Part shown: positions 1 through 11,910 of the stretch, one piece after another
How the letters are laid out: every line of letters begins with the position of its first letter
Numbering within the stretch: position 1 is the first letter of the stretch
Source of the DNA: Isoperla grammatica
Taxonomy: Eukaryota; Arthropoda; Insecta; Plecoptera; Perlodidae
DNA length: 64,000 nt
Direction of reading: 5' to 3'
NCBI GenBank assembly: GCA_945910005.1
Contig: OX246747.1
Span: 40,213,353-40,277,352, forward strand
Made by a program: the position numbers and the translations under genes
Notes under the pieces: generated by a model
The model's database searches: none
What the model was told of the DNA's origin: nothing
Seen by the model: the letters and a program-made list of their open reading frames with translations, nothing else

Positions 1-1284
1 GACCTTGTTGTTTTATTGTTGAATCCTCAATGGAGCAGCGCTATCTGTTTGTTAGCTGAGGCTCCACTGCATTTTGATCCGTGTAGTCGGCGGTGGCCGT
101 TGCTCCTGCCTGGCCTCGAACTCAGTATTAGCCCCCCCACGTTGCTCGTCTATGCATATTTAAAAACAAAAAGAACGTTTGTAATTGTCTAACATAATAT
201 GGCGCCCATGTACAGACTGGTGTTTGAAAAACTAGTCGACCCCAACACATCAAGTCAATACATTATTGTCTCGTTCAGAATAACAAATTGATAACTTTCA
301 CCCGCTCAATCATTCACTCATTGGACGGACGCAAATTGAGAGTAATGCTCTGAGTGCTTTGAGTGCATCCGAGACGAAACCAAAGACCTTGGAAGGAGCG
401 ACAAGGTCGGCCATCTTGACAGAAAAAGCACGCAGTTCCTTTGTCTTATGTTGACTACTATTCTTGTTATTCACGTGCAGTGGCGTAGCTAGGAATTTTT
501 TCGGGGGGGGGGGGGGGAATTTGTTTTCACTTTAATAATTATTTCGTGCTTTTTATTCTCAAAGAATATTACTCGAACCACTACTCGTTTGTTTGTATTA
601 TATTGAAGTTACAGTCTTACAGTAGTTCCTGTATTAATTATAGTTCTAAATAAGAATTGTATAGAAATTGCGTTTTTAATGCTTTATGGTTGTTCAATAG
701 AATCTCAACATGATATGAAACATTGTGGTCACAAGTCACATACATTTAAATTTGTATTCACAGACCGTGATATTGTAATATTAGATGAATGCATTTTTTT
801 TTTAAATGCATTCACTTTTACTGGTTTAAGCGAGAAGTATATTGGTTGTAGATGAACACATAAATATAATTGAATTATTGAATGAAATTATATATCTTAT
901 CTAAGTGAAGTGGTATGATAAATATAATGGAAATGTTATTTGTAGCGATTGTTATACACTGAAGTGGTTTAAGGATCTTACACTTTCGGGCAATGATATT
1001 GTGGGGATCTCTCAGTTTCAAATTAGCTTAACCGATGGCCCCATAAAAAAAAATCGTAAAATAGACCTTTCCTCGTTGTTTGTGTATGTTTATGTTGAAT
1101 TTGCACTCGGGGAATTTGTATTCTGTTGCAAATAAAAGCCTAATAATAAAATTTGGATTAGATCCCTAATCGTAGCTTTTTACGGGCTCTTCAAACATAT
1201 CTTCAGTTTTAAAATCGTTTGAGAGACCGATCGGTAAGAACGAATTTACGAATGAAAATAATATATATATAGTATTAAGTAAAT
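1..1284. other. AT-rich sequence without recognised gene
   Basis: I see no ORF with a recognisable domain and no RNA gene here. The short open frame at 905-1135 is lysine/isoleucine-rich, has no recognisable motif and lies in AT-rich sequence, so I do not call it a gene. The only marked feature is the transposon-end-like motif with a G run at 478-517, listed separately. Confidence 0.6.
478..517 (+). repeat. CAGTGGCGTAGC-type repeat end with poly-G
   Basis: The segment begins CAGTGGCGTAGCTAGG and runs into 15 consecutive G. A related string, CAGTGGCGTAGCC, occurs at about 23966. Recurrence of this string next to a G run suggests the terminus of a dispersed DNA transposon, but no matching opposite end or target duplication was found nearby. 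Confidence 0.35.
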
Positions 1285-1594
1285 GTAGTATTAATTTAAA
1301 AGAAAATATGGCTTTGTTAAATTGAAAACCGATTCTTACGTAACATTAGGAGTTCTATTAGAAAATAAAAAGTAATACCCGACAAACTCAGGCTTGTTCA
1401 AGAAAACTTTGTTTATACACCCTTAATATTGTATAACCCTTCCTTGAGTAAATCGTACGCTACACATTTCCACATATGGTATTAAATTAAAGGAAACCGT
1501 GGCTTTGTTCAATTAATCCGTGGCTTTGGTTAATTAATATAAAGACCGTTTCTTACGTAGCATAAGGTGTTCTATTAGAAAACAAAAAGAAATA
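1285..1594 (+). repeat. Diverged direct duplication upstream of the 39-bp array
   Basis: Two similar stretches lie at about 1285-1378 and 1482-1594. Both contain an AAAGRAAA...TGGCTTTGTT segment, then TTCTTACGTAR and GTTCTATTAGAAAA. The second copy runs directly into the minisatellite, so the array grew at the edge of this duplication. Confidence 0.55.
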
Positions 1595-3485
1595 TGTTGT
1601 GACTAGCGTAGTGTATGAAAGGGGCAGTAGATATGTTGTGACTAGCGTAGTGTATGAAAGTGGCAGTAGATGTTGTGACTAGCGTGGTGTATGAAAGTAG
1701 CAGTAGATATGTTGTGACTAGCGTAGTGTTTGAAAGTAGCAGTAGATATGTTGTGACTAGCGTAGTGTATGAAAGGGGCAGTAGATATGTTGTGACTAGC
1801 GTAGTGTATGAAAGTGGCAGTAGATATGTTGTGACTAGCGTAGTGTATGAAAGGGGCAGTAGATATGTTGTGACTAGCGTAGTGTATGAAAGGGGCAGTA
1901 GATATGTTGTGACTAGCGTAGTGTATGAAAGGGGCAGTAGATATGTTGTGACTAGCGTAGTGTATGAAAGTGGCAGTAGATATGTTGTGACTAGCGTAGT
2001 GTATGAAAGGGGCAGTAGATATGTTGTGACTAGCGTAGTGTATGAAAGGGGCAGTAGATATGTTGTGACTAGCGTAGTGTATGAAAGAGGCAGTAGATAT
2101 GTTGTGACTAGCGTAGTGTATGAAAGGGGCAGTAGATATGTTGTGACTAGCGTAGTGTATGAAAGAGGCAGTAGATATGTTGTGACTAGCGTAGTGTATG
2201 AAAGGGGCAGTAGATATGTTGTGACTAGCGTAGTGTATGAAAGGGGCATTAGATATGTTGTGACTAGCGTAGTGTATGAAAGGGGCAGTGGATATGTTGT
2301 GACTAGCGTAGTGTATGAAAGGGGCAGTAGATATGTTGTGACTAGCGTAGTGTTTGAAAGGGGCAGTAGATATGTTGTGACTAGCGTAGTGTATGAAAGT
2401 GGCAGTAAATATGTTGTGACTAGCGTAGTGTATGAAAGGGGCAGTAGATATGTTGTGACTAGCGTAGTGTATGAAAGGGGCAGTAGATATGTTGTGACTA
2501 GCGTAGTGTATGAAAGTGGCAGTAGATATGTTGTGACTAGCGTAGTGTATGAAAGGGGCAGTAGATATGTTGTGACTAGCGTAGTGTATGAAAGGGGCAG
2601 TAGATATGTTGTGACTAGCGTAGTGTATGAAAGTGGCAGTAGATATGTTGTGACTAGCGTAGTGTATGAAAGGGGCAGTAGATATGTTGTGACTAGCGTA
2701 GTGTATGAAAGTGGCAGTAGATATGTTGTGACTAGCGTAGTGTATGAAAGTGGCAGTAGATATGTTGTGACTAGCGTAGTGTATGAAAGGGGCAGTAGAT
2801 ATGTTGTGACTAGCGTGGTGTATGAAAGTGGCAGTAGATATGTTGTGACTAGCGTAGTGTATGAAAGGGGCAGTAGATATGTTGTGACTAGCGTGGTGTA
2901 TGAAAGTGGCAGTAGATATGTTGTGACTAGCGTAGTGTATGAAAGGGGCAGTAGATATGTTGTGACTAGCGTAGTGTATAACAGTGGCAGTGGATATGTT
3001 GTGACTAGCGTAGTGTATGAAAGGGGCAGTAGATATGTTGTGACTAGCGTAGTGTATAACAGTGGCAGTGGATATGTTGTGACTAGCGTAGTGTATGAAA
3101 GGGGCAGTAGATATGTTGTGACTAGCGTAGTGTATGAAAGTAGCAGTAGATATGTTGTGACTAGCGTAGTGTATGAAAGGGGCAGTAGATATGTTGTGAC
3201 TAGCGTAGTGTATGAAAGGGGCAGTAGATATGTTATGACTAGCGTAGTGTATGAAAGGGGCAGTAGATATGTTGTGACTAGCGTAGTGTATGAAAGGGGC
3301 AGTAGATATGTTGTGACTAGCGTAGTGTATGAAAGGGGCAGTAGATATGTTGTGACTAGCGTAGTGTATGAAAGGGGCAGTAGACCTTGGTTGTGACTAG
3401 CGTAGTGTATGAAAGGGCAGTAGATATGTTGTGACTAGCGTAGTGTATGAAAGTGGCAGTAGATATGTTGTGACTAGCGTAGTGT
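1592..3485 (+). repeat. 39-bp minisatellite, about 48 copies
   Basis: The unit reads GTTGTGACTAGCGTAGTGTA then TGAAAGGGGCAGTAGATAT. Units differ mainly at the GGGGC/GTGGC/GTAGC position. Variant runs alternate, and a two-unit pattern with TATAACAGTGGCAGTGG appears near 2980 and 3050. Because 39 is 13 codons, both strands stay open: a 580-residue frame on the plus strand and a 224-residue frame on the minus strand. The plus frame would be a 13-residue repeat of the type SVVYERGSRYVVT. There is no start context, flanking exon or domain, so I treat it as non-coding satellite. The last units near 3390 carry a small deletion and substitutions. Confidence 0.93.
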
Positions 3486-4705
3486 CTGCTACTGAATAGT
3501 GTTTGACACCTCGGCGTATATTAATTAGCACCTGGATGTTGCGAGATAAAACGCGAGGCAATTAAGTTCAAGTGATTCAGCAGATTCAATGAGCGGTTCA
3601 ATGCCGCCCGCATACACAGTTGAGCTTGGCGCGAGAATACCTTCGTTCGTATTCAACTGATGAGTTTTTAATAGACCATTCTGAAAACAATCTGTCACGA
3701 TCTGTATTATGGAGCGTCGTTTAGAACCATTTAAGAAACCGTGGAAAACATAAGAAATATCATGGCGCGCAGAACCACTTTAGAAAACGTGAAAAATCAA
3801 CGTGAAATACGTGTATAGTAAAGCCTTAAATTACAACAGAGTATTTAAACTCCACAAGTGTAAATGTAATATAACCTATAGCCTATATATATAAAAAATA
3901 CATACAAGAAATATCATGGCGTTCAGAACCACTTAAAAATTAAGAATCCTTTATGTTTTACAGTCTTTATAACACTTGATTTAACAAGTGTTAATGCATA
4001 TATTAGGCAGTGGCGAAGAGTGAACATTTTATAGGGTATACACAATTATATGCACACACATAGGGGGGTCTGGGTGGGGCCAGCCCCCCAGCTATTGCCC
4101 CGCAGTGCATTTTTAAAATTTTGCTTTAGTCGGTGTTTCTGTTTGGTTTTCACGGGTTTAAGCTAGAGTGCATGATGGCAATTCAATGGTAATTTTAATA
4201 CATTTGTGACTAGACAATCAACTAGACAATAGACATCTCACAAGATAATGATTTCCTTGTCGTACACTAACGTTGAAAATAAAAGAAAACCGCCATTGGG
4301 GGACTTACGCACCTGCCCCCTTCCACCCAGATGGAAACTTTGCCCCCCGCCCCCCCCCCCCCCTGAAAAATGTCCTGACGGCGCCCATGACGTTTTAATA
4401 GTGTGAGTGTGGGCGATGTCTCGTGATTGTTGGTCAACCTTTTTGACCCGACCGTTTTTGGCCCAAAACTAATAACATTTATAGCATTCATTTGGGGGTA
4501 GACTCCAATGTCGTTCAGTCCGCATCGAAGCTCCACTATCTCAACTTGTTTGGAATGTCACGTCGACCGTTATCGCCAGACATTAAACCGATCATTGCCA
4601 AGAACGAGGCCCATAAACCTAGAATGGATACCTTCGCTAAATAGATGGTTATATAAAGCAATTGTTTCGTTTACACTCATTGGGTTTTAATTTGTCTGCC
4701 ACTAT
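3486..4705. other. Non-coding stretch with short duplicated segments and poly-C
   Basis: No gene is recognised. A segment reading AGAAATATCATGGCG followed by CAGAACCACTT occurs at about 3754 and 3906. A CAGTGGCGAAG motif lies at about 4011. A C run at about 4348-4363 is followed by CTGAAAAATGTCCTGACGGC, which looks like another transposon terminus, but I could not pair it with an opposite end. Confidence 0.5.
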
Positions 4706-5175
4706 TTGCACCCAAGTTGGGTGAGCCCAACATTCAAAATGCTATTTTCACCCAAGTTGGGTGTGTCCAACGTTTAATATGCTATTTGCACCCAAGTTGT
4801 TTTCACCTAAGTTGGGTGAGCCCAACATTCAAAATGCTATTTTCACTCGAGCTGGGTGTGTCCAACGTTAATATGCTATTTGCACCCAAGTTGTTTTCAC
4901 CCAAGTTGGGTGAGCCCAACATTCAAAATGCTATTTTCACCCAAGTTGGGATTGTCCAACGTTTAATATGCTATTTGCACCCAAGTTGTTTTCACCCAAG
5001 TTGGGTGTGTACTGTGTCCAACACATAGCATATCAAACGTTGGACACGCCCAACGTGGGTGATAACCACTTGGGTGTAAATAGCATTTAATGTTGGACGC
5101 ACCCGCGCATGCTCAGAAGTTGGGTAAAAATCATAAGTACTATTACAATATCTTTGGTAAAAATAGCATTTTCCC
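4706..5175. repeat. Palindromic tandem repeat with ACCCAAGTTGGGT core
   Basis: A unit of about 95 bp repeats roughly three times: GAGCCCAACATTC occurs at about 4723, 4818 and 4912. Each unit carries several copies of the palindrome ACCCAAGTTGGGT and the phrase GTCCAACGTTTAATATGC. From about 5030 the phrases appear in inverted orientation (CAAACGTTGGAC, then CACTTGGGTGTAAATAGC), so the whole block has a fold-back layout. Short frames through it are artefacts of the repeat. Confidence 0.75.
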
Positions 5176-5324
5176 AGATCAGTCTTGAACATGGTCTGTT
5201 GTGCAGTATGTTCCTATGGACGAGCCCAGTCCGACTATAATAGGCCTAAATGACCGGCAGCGCCTTGACCCCTGTCCACGGTCAGAGGTCAACGTGGGTG
5301 GTCACTTTCATCACTCGCAGTAGT

Positions 5325-5640
5325 TGCGACAACAGGTGCCGTTCTACCATTGTTTAGGGCACACCCTACGGTTGGGTTGTAAACTTCACTTCGCTAATTA
5401 ACATCAATTTCGTTTCATTCTTGTAGCTGTATGACGCAGTATCGACAACAGGTGCCGTTCAAGAATGCTCAATGGACAACAGGTGCCGTTGTACGACGTA
5501 GTATCGACTACAGATGCCGTTCAACAATGCTCAATGGACAACAGGTGCCGTTGTACGACGTAGTATCGACTACAGATGCCGTTGGGTGACGTTAGAAGAC
5601 AATAGGGGCCGTTCAACAATGTTCAATAGATAACAGGTGT
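5325..5640 (+). repeat. 62-bp tandem repeat, GACAACAGGTGCCGTT
   Basis: The phrase GACAACAGGTGCCGTT and close variants occur about eight times. The composite unit, anchored on GTATCGACTACAGATGCCGT at about 5501 and 5563, is 62 bp. The edges are degenerate. No coding potential is evident. Confidence 0.75.
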
Positions 5641-6029
5641 GTCACTCAGTTGAACAATGTTGTTGTTGGTAAGTTTCACTTTTGAGTGTGATACACATAA
5701 TTATATCAGTATTTCTTTTGTATTGGATCGTGCCTCAAATTAATTATTTTGTTAGTAAACGAGCCATCTTTAGCCATGAATGTATTTTAATTTATTAGTA
5801 GTAGGATTCTTGTGAAAGAATTTAGCCACACCGTCCCAGTCAAAATCGTTGCCATTCCCCCCCCACCCCCCCGAGCTATCAAACAAGTTTAAATTTCCCA
5901 CCTTTTTAAGAAGTTCGCTAAATGTTTCACAGGTGACACTACTGTACACGAGCGCTGTGGTAATAAAGTCGAACTTCTTTCGATTAGGTTGTTAAATCAC
6001 GTACAGGTAGCAGCACAGTTGTACTAGTT

Positions 6030-6350
6030 TGTCTACCAATAGGCAAAATAAATACACAGAATCCGCTCTCATATGTAACTAGCGGTAAAGGCTTTATCCT
6101 ATACAAAATGTACATCATGTGAATCGGAAACAATTTTAAATACCTTATAAACCACACGCGTGGACGCTACACGTTTAGATCATCAATAATAAAGATAAAC
6201 TTTGGATGGTGATTTGTTGTAAACTCTTTCGGAGGTTGGTGGTTCTGCGCGTTGCATCTAGTGTTCATGTTAGCTGCTAGATGGCGCGTAGTTAGCCAAA
6301 AAGGAGATCGGAAGTGCAGCAAACTTCTTTGTTCTTATGGATTCATATTT
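6030..6350 (+). repeat. Diverged duplication, copy A
   Basis: This block resembles 6985-7325. Shared landmarks in order are CAATAATAAAGATAAA, GATTTGTTGTAA / AATTTGTAATG, GGTTGGTGGTTCTG / TTGGTTGTCCTG, GCTGCTAGATGG, and a region encoding GCAGCAAACTTCT / ACAGCGAACTTCT. The two copies flank the TIR element at 6369-6934. No reading frame is conserved. Confidence 0.6.
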
Positions 6351-6368
6351 TCTCGTTAGATAGCGTTA

Positions 6369-6934
6369 CACCCTGTTCACATTACAGTTCTTAACTGTAG
6401 TTAACAAGTTAACTACAGTTACCAATGCTATGTGAACGGAACGCAGTTAACTTAACTGCAGTTAACGGTCTAACTACGTTCCTACAACTCAGTTAAGCTT
6501 TTAACTGAGTTATCTTCAAGGTCATTGCCAGGCTAGGCCTAGACACAGCCCTACTCTCACTATTCTACCGTACATGATTCATGCAACTGCTTTAAATGGT
6601 GAAATACCCATGTATTATAATGTCTTGTTGCATATACACACAATAGGTTACATTGAAACAGTGAAAAATCACAGGAAAATCTATTTTACGAAACTAAAAG
6701 ATGATTAAACAGCTGAAAGGTAAACAATGTCGGCCATGACAGAATAAAAGACACTGCCTTGTGAACTCGAAATATTTTTCGTTTATAAGGCTTGTTGCGA
6801 TGTCACTGAACTCAGTTACTGTGATGCCAATGTGAACAGAAGTCGAATCAAATCAACGTTAAGAAAATGTCACGTGATATATAATAACTGCAGTTACTTT
6901 AACTAAGGTTAAGAAGCATAGTGTGAACGAGGTA
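6369..6934. mobile_element. Non-autonomous TIR transposon (566 bp)
   Basis: The left end CACCCTGTTCACATTACAG and the reverse complement of the right end, TACCTCGTTCACACTATGC, align without gaps for about 37 bases, both reaching CTTAAC..TAGTTAA. TTA flanks both ends (6366-6368 and 6935-6937), which would fit a 3-bp duplication. The interior is rich in the palindromic phrase AACTGCAGTTAAC. No transposase frame was seen. The superfamily is uncertain; the 3-bp TTA would suit PIF/Harbinger. Confidence 0.6.
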
Positions 6935-6984
6935 TTAGTACTAGCAAAAACCGACGTCAATTGTCCATTCAGTTTTCACACTAC

Positions 6985-7325
6985 CAACGGCCAAAATAAC
7001 TATCCAGAAACCGGTCTCATTCGAGACTAGTAATAATAAAGGTTCTATTCTATTAAATAATGCAAATTATTTGTATCTTTAACCATTTTAAATGTGTTAT
7101 GAGCCATGCGCGTGGGCCTCACACCGCGTAATTATCAATAATAAAGATAAATTCAGAATAGTAATTTGTAATGTTTTTTTCGTATGTTGGTTGTCCTGTG
7201 CAGAATGAACAACGATGTAGTAGTTATTTTCGCTGCTAGATGGAGCATAAGTAGCAAAGCTGGAAGTCGGATAAACAGCGAACTTCTATTATTATGGTTC
7301 TTTATTTCCCCATAAGAAAGCGTTA
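6985..7325 (+). repeat. Diverged duplication, copy B
   Basis: This is the partner of 6030-6350, about 0.95 kb downstream, with the same landmark order and many substitutions. The separation is largely explained by the transposon inserted between the copies. Confidence 0.6.
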
Positions 7326-8660
7326 CTAGTAGCAAACGCTGTTGTGGCGTTGTCACGTGACTTCAGTGTAGTCATTACCAGCATATGCACTGAAAATTCT
7401 GCAAATAAATGCGTGGATACGTTACATACACTACGATAGAGTAAAAGTAATATTTTTATTTTTATATTTTAATACAGACAGAGAACAATGATTGATAATG
7501 GAAATGAAAATGAGGTTTTCCTTTTTCTTTTACGATTAAAGCGCAGTTGGCTATGTTGGCCATAATGCATTGCCATTTTGCATTAATGGCGACCGTCATG
7601 ATAGCCAACGTTAAAGCGTAAACACCAAATGCACTAAATAGAAAAAACAAACAAAAAGAAACCGCGTGGGAGTCGCCATTTTGTATTCGAGAAGAATTTT
7701 TTCATGTTTCTCATCTGTCTTTCAAGGGAATCTTTTCGGGTTGGAGGGAACGCTTATCGGTTGTTGGGCTTATTTGGCGTCTTTGGCTTGGTCTTATCAG
7801 GTAAGAATAGGCCTAGGCCTAGCCTAGCACTTTGGAAATACGTGCCACGTCCTCAACAAACTATTTATGTTAGAGATAGGTAGGCCTAGGGCTAGGCCTA
7901 GCCTATTTGTTGTGCGTGTTTCAGACTCTAGGGACGTGTGCTAAAACACGTTGCTTGTTCTTGCTAAGGCCTAGGCCTAGGCCTAGTCCTAATCCTAGGC
8001 TATGTGAGAGCCTAGGCAGTTTTGGCTTGGCTAGGCCTAAACAATATCTTGTACTTCACTTTTTCACCTTTGAAGACAGAACAGCCCCAATCTTAAGGCT
8101 AGGGCCACACATTTCGTTTTTGACGGACCGTTATCAACGGTCCTTTGTGTCGGAAAGAGGACAACACGTTGTTTTTAATCTTTGCGCCTACACACATCCG
8201 TTGTCTCCGGTTTTCAACGCAGCCAACGGAAGCTCCATTGGCAAGGCGAACACACGTAGTTGAATGAGTGGAGTCACACAAGACCGTTGGCAACGCGTCC
8301 GGTGCGGACAGATATCATTCATTCACTCGCTATCACTCGTTTGCGACACTTCGTAGGCCTACTATACCATAGATCTAGGCGTAGGCCGTTCCGCTAAACG
8401 TTCTCACAATTATCGGCATTATGGGGCTCCGTTCTAGGCTCACGACCAATGCTTTCAATTCAGTCTTTAATTAGCGACTCTGCGTTAGGCCTAGACCTAG
8501 TAACTGTACAAAGTATGGTGGTATAATGCTGGCGTTTTCTCGGTTGGGAACCGCTCGAGGTAAGAAGGAGGAGAGATAGGTTGGGAAAAAGGTATGGCAT
8601 AGGCCTAGGCCTAGGCCCTACCCTAGTACGGAATCACGAGGGGTGGGGGAGTTAAGTAGA
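7326..8660. other. AGGCCTA-rich sequence without recognised gene
   Basis: Runs built from TAGGCCTAGGCCTA occur at about 7809-7906, 7968-8036 and 8600-8626. Short frames between 7907 and 8293 overlap on both strands and show no domain. I see no RNA gene. Confidence 0.55.
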
Positions 8661-8668
8661 GCAGTCAG

Positions 8669-8938
8669 TTGCGCAGGGGGAACCATCATTGGAAGTTGGA
8701 AAGAAAGTCATGGTGGACAGATGTGGGCAAGTTCGCCTTCATGGGAAGGACGACCGTCGAGTGGAACGTGTTGGATGAGGAAATGGTGGGACTAAAGAAG
8801 GTCAGAGCATTTGTGAATAAACTCAAAGTGGAACCCAAGGTACTGGAGGAGGTGAAAGGCGATTGTTCAGCGGAGGAGAAGAGGCAGGCTAAAGGAAAAC
8901 GAGAAGGAGAGAAAGATATGAAGGAAAAGGAGGAGTGA
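8669..8938 (+). pseudogene. Possible LINE reverse transcriptase C-terminal remnant
   Basis: An 89-residue open frame holds the segment KFAFMGRTTVEWNVL, then a further stretch ending FVNKLKVE. In CR1/Jockey/RTE-type polyproteins the C-terminal end typically reads F-x(3)-R-x(2)-x-x-WN-x-L, then a V, then F-x-x-(K/R)-L. The spacing here matches that pattern loosely, and the rest is a Lys/Glu-rich tail. No reverse transcriptase core is seen upstream. The frame opens at an ATG, but in a LINE remnant that start would be meaningless. The alternative is a chance frame. Confidence 0.3.
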
Positions 8939-9814
8939 AGAAAACTCTGGCCACCGGTGTTTAAAACAAACAACAACTCAACAGAGTGGTCTTGGCTAAG
9001 TTTGCATAGGTACCAATAGTAGGCCTACAAATAGTTTGTTGGCGGATAGGCCCACCTCCTCAGAGATGTAACAGCGGCTATGGAGCAAACCGAAAACGTG
9101 TTGTAGAATTTGCAGAAATAAATTCATATTTTTAGATAGTGTTGAGGTTTAAATTGATACGTATGCGTGAATGAAAAGATTTGACGGAAAGTAGGATGTA
9201 TAAGTAATTGAGAGTTGGTTCAAACCAATCATGCACAACGACAATGCTATCGGCATCACAATAGTAGGAAATAATAACTGACTTTACCGATTACGATCCG
9301 ACAACAACCGTGGTTTAGTTACAGAGTGGAGCGGTAGCGCTTAACACTATTGTAATTTGTTAAGCTAGTTTCGTGTGTTTGATGCAATTTCTACGCTTCC
9401 AGGATAGGTAGCATCTGAATGCGCCCGGAACGCGTGGATTGTGGCAACTCCTGTGACGCTGTGGACGGAATCCTTCATCGCTTACGAGGCGTCTGGGCGT
9501 GCGTGCGTCCCACATTCACCCCCGTCGGAGAGCGCAGGACCGCCAGAAGTTAAGTTGCACTTCACGATCTTGTCGAATTGTCGAGACCCATTTAATTACG
9601 TTTCGTTCCGTGCGAAGAAGCACTCTTGCCAGCGTATAATATTGGCCCTATATTTCTCCTAAAATGGCATCTATTGGTAATATTGTCATGTAACCCAATA
9701 TTGGATCGAGATAGAATATTGTTTCATTGTCATGCTGTGGAGAGTACTTCTTGATACGGATAGAACAATTAGTCCTCTGCTTAACCTGTTGAAGAGGGTT
9801 TTAAATGGTGCCCT
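8939..9814. other. No recognised feature
   Basis: No domain-bearing frame, repeat array or RNA gene was seen. The small frame at 9441-9662 has no recognisable motif. Confidence 0.5.
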
Positions 9815-9920
9815 CCCCCCCCCCCCCCCCCCCGGGGTTGAGACTGCACACCCTCTACAGCCCCGTCTGGGCCCGGGGTAGAATTGGTCCAGGGTAGCCC
9901 TGCCTGTCGTAAGAGGCGAC
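9815..9920 (+). repeat. Poly-C plus GTCGTAAGAGGCGAC motif, copy 1
   Basis: A 19-base C run (9815-9833) precedes a segment containing GCCCGGGGTAGAAT (from 9871) and CTGTCGTAAGAGGCGAC (ending 9920). A related block at 15320-15398 has GCCCGGGATAGAAT, CTAGTCGTAAGAGGCGAC and then a 27-base C run. The two share order and spacing, so this is a dispersed repeat. Confidence 0.6.
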
Positions 9921-10416
9921 TAATAGGGCCGTCGTCGTATATGTACGAGTACGTCGTAATTCACACCAAATACACTACCTACATAACTAACTTAGGGCGG
10001 GCTTGCAATACTTCATCGCCATTTACGACCCACTATAAGGTAATTAATACAAGTCTCCACACTCGTGTACAGTCTTCCCAACAAACGTTGTCTTCAATCA
10101 GACTTTGGTCGCCTGTATTCAGTTTGGTTTTGTCTACTGTGTTGCGTTTTTGCTTCTTTGAAATCTGGATAATTCCCCACCCCCCCCTTTCCGCCCTCTT
10201 ATGTTCCAATTCAGTCGTTTGTCTGATGTGTAGTAGTAGCAGTTGTAGTAGAAACTTTATTTAGCAGAAGCTATTTTCACAAGTACATACACCAGTATAG
10301 TAACATCACCAGTGTAATGTACAAAAATAATAATAATGTAGGCCTATAATAGTGCATTACTGTACAACATTACAGTAACACCACGACAATAACGGCCTGA
10401 TGACGTCTGCTTTTAT

Positions 10417-10444
10417 CCCCCCCCCCCCCCCCCCCCCCCCCCCC
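10417..10444 (+). repeat. 28-base poly-C tract
   Basis: This is an uninterrupted C run. The flanks between 9921 and 10904 contain no recognised gene. A direct repeat, GGTATTAGATCATCGTCATT, occurs at about 10628 and 10885. Confidence 0.9.
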
Positions 10445-10904
10445 GATCTATTCAAGTGTCTCGTTATGTGAACATTTTCACACCGTGCGATACGTGTGAC
10501 TTCAGTGTGGAACTAGCCCGAGGTTGTTGCGATCAACGAGAACACAAAGTCTCCCTGGCTCGTCTCACTACTCTACTCGGCTCGCCGGGTCGGATATATA
10601 TCTCATCCACAACTACTGTTTTTTGGAGGTATTAGATCATCGTCATTATAGAAAGACTATGTCTTGTCACGGTGGAGACACATTTGCCCCCGAGCTCGAT
10701 GACCATGTTGCTCGAGCAGACACTCATCTCTCTTTATTAATCTTTAAACGGTAGAGGCGACGAGGTTGGTTTTCAACTGGGCATCTTGGTAGGCTTCGCC
10801 GGATGGTTAGCGGATATTCTCGCGGGCTGGACGTGTTAACGCCGCTCTTCCGTGCCCGCGATTATGTCGAAAACGTTGTTTTAAGGTATTAGATCATCGT
10901 CATT

Positions 10905-11160
10905 ATGGAATCTGCTAGCTTGCACTTCTGAAACTCTGGCTCTTCCCCCCCCCCCCCCCTTTAAGCTTGCACTTCTGAAACTCTGGCTCTTCCCTAACCC
11001 CCTCCCCCCCCCCCTTTAAGCTTGCACTTCTGAAACTCTGGCTCTTTGCTAACCCCCCCCCCCACCCACCCTTTAAGCTTGCACTTCTGAAACTGTGGCT
11101 CTTCGTTAACCCCCCCCACTTACACCCCCCCCCCCCCCCCCCCCCCCCCTGTAAATCCTT
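10905..11160 (+). repeat. Tandem repeat of GCTTGCACTTCTGAAACTCT with variable poly-C
   Basis: Four copies of a 57-66 bp unit: GCTTGCACTTCTGAAACTCT, then GGCTCTTC, then a C-rich run of variable length, then TTTAA. The C run ranges from about 9 to 23 bases and explains the unit length differences. The last copy ends in a long C run at about 11127-11149. Confidence 0.85.
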
Positions 11161-11270
11161 TTAAACAGGATGACTGATTCTATTCTTTGATGACACTGGC
11201 ATTATTACTTACACAGTAGGCCTACTTTATTGTTGTTTTATTTTGGTTGTCCCTCCCTACCCTGGAAATC

Positions 11271-11293
11271 TCCCCCCCCCCCCCCCCCCCCCC
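11271..11293 (+). repeat. Poly-C tract
   Basis: An uninterrupted run of about 23 C lies between two ordinary stretches. Confidence 0.9.
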
Positions 11294-11556
11294 TCTTCCA
11301 GGCCCAGGCCTGCTTCCTAGTCTGAGAGTCTCAGTTTGAGGAACGTCTGCTGATCTCACATATTATCTTATCTTAAGGTCTCAAGGTTGGCCTTATCATG
11401 TTTGATTAAAATAGTTTTGACACACGAGCCTTGTCGTAGGCTAGGCCTATGTTTACTCGTCTCGTTTGGACCGAGCCCACAGTTTCCGTTCTGCGTCCGC
11501 AACAAGGAATTGGATCTGGACCGAGGCAGGACGTAACCGGAAGAACCTCGTGGAGC

Positions 11557-11640
11557 CCCCGAAGATTGCGCAACGCAAGATGCGCCCCGAAGATTGCGCG
11601 ACGCAAGATGCGCCCCGAAGATTGCGCAACGCAAGACGGG
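11557..11640 (+). repeat. 28-bp GC-rich triplicate repeat
   Basis: Three near-identical units of CCCCGAAGATTGCGCAACGC followed by AAGATGCG lie in a GC-rich, CpG-rich segment (about 11440-11900). Open frames exist on both strands, as expected from stop-poor GC-rich sequence. Confidence 0.8.
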
Positions 11641-11910
11641 GAGAGACGCGCCCGGCCTACGTGTGTGGGTCTGTAGTAGGGACGCCGTCCTGAATGCCTC
11701 GGGCCAGGCCAGACTGCACACGTTGGCCACCCCTGACTGATGCTGCCTGCCACGTGTTGGCCCCCCTGAGCCAAGCGCACACTTCACTGATGCTGCATTG
11801 CATAGGAGGCGCCACGGATTGTACTGCCGTCAGTTTGGCCGTCCCCGACTTCCGAGACGAAAGCTCTCCGCCAAGCGCACGCAAGGATTTCTTCTCTCTC
11901 CCAGAGTTCT

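Noticed and set aside
1654..3396. 580-codon frame in the 39-bp array as a protein gene
   Set aside because: The unit is 13 codons, so any stop-free unit gives a long frame, and the opposite strand is also open. No signal peptide, start context or exon was found.
1592..3485. CRISPR-like array
   Set aside because: Units are contiguous with no unique spacers and the host is a eukaryote. It is a minisatellite.
11368..11787. Minus-strand 139- and 124-residue frames
   Set aside because: They lie in GC-rich, stop-poor sequence with a 28-bp triplicate and overlap plus frames. No domain is recognised.
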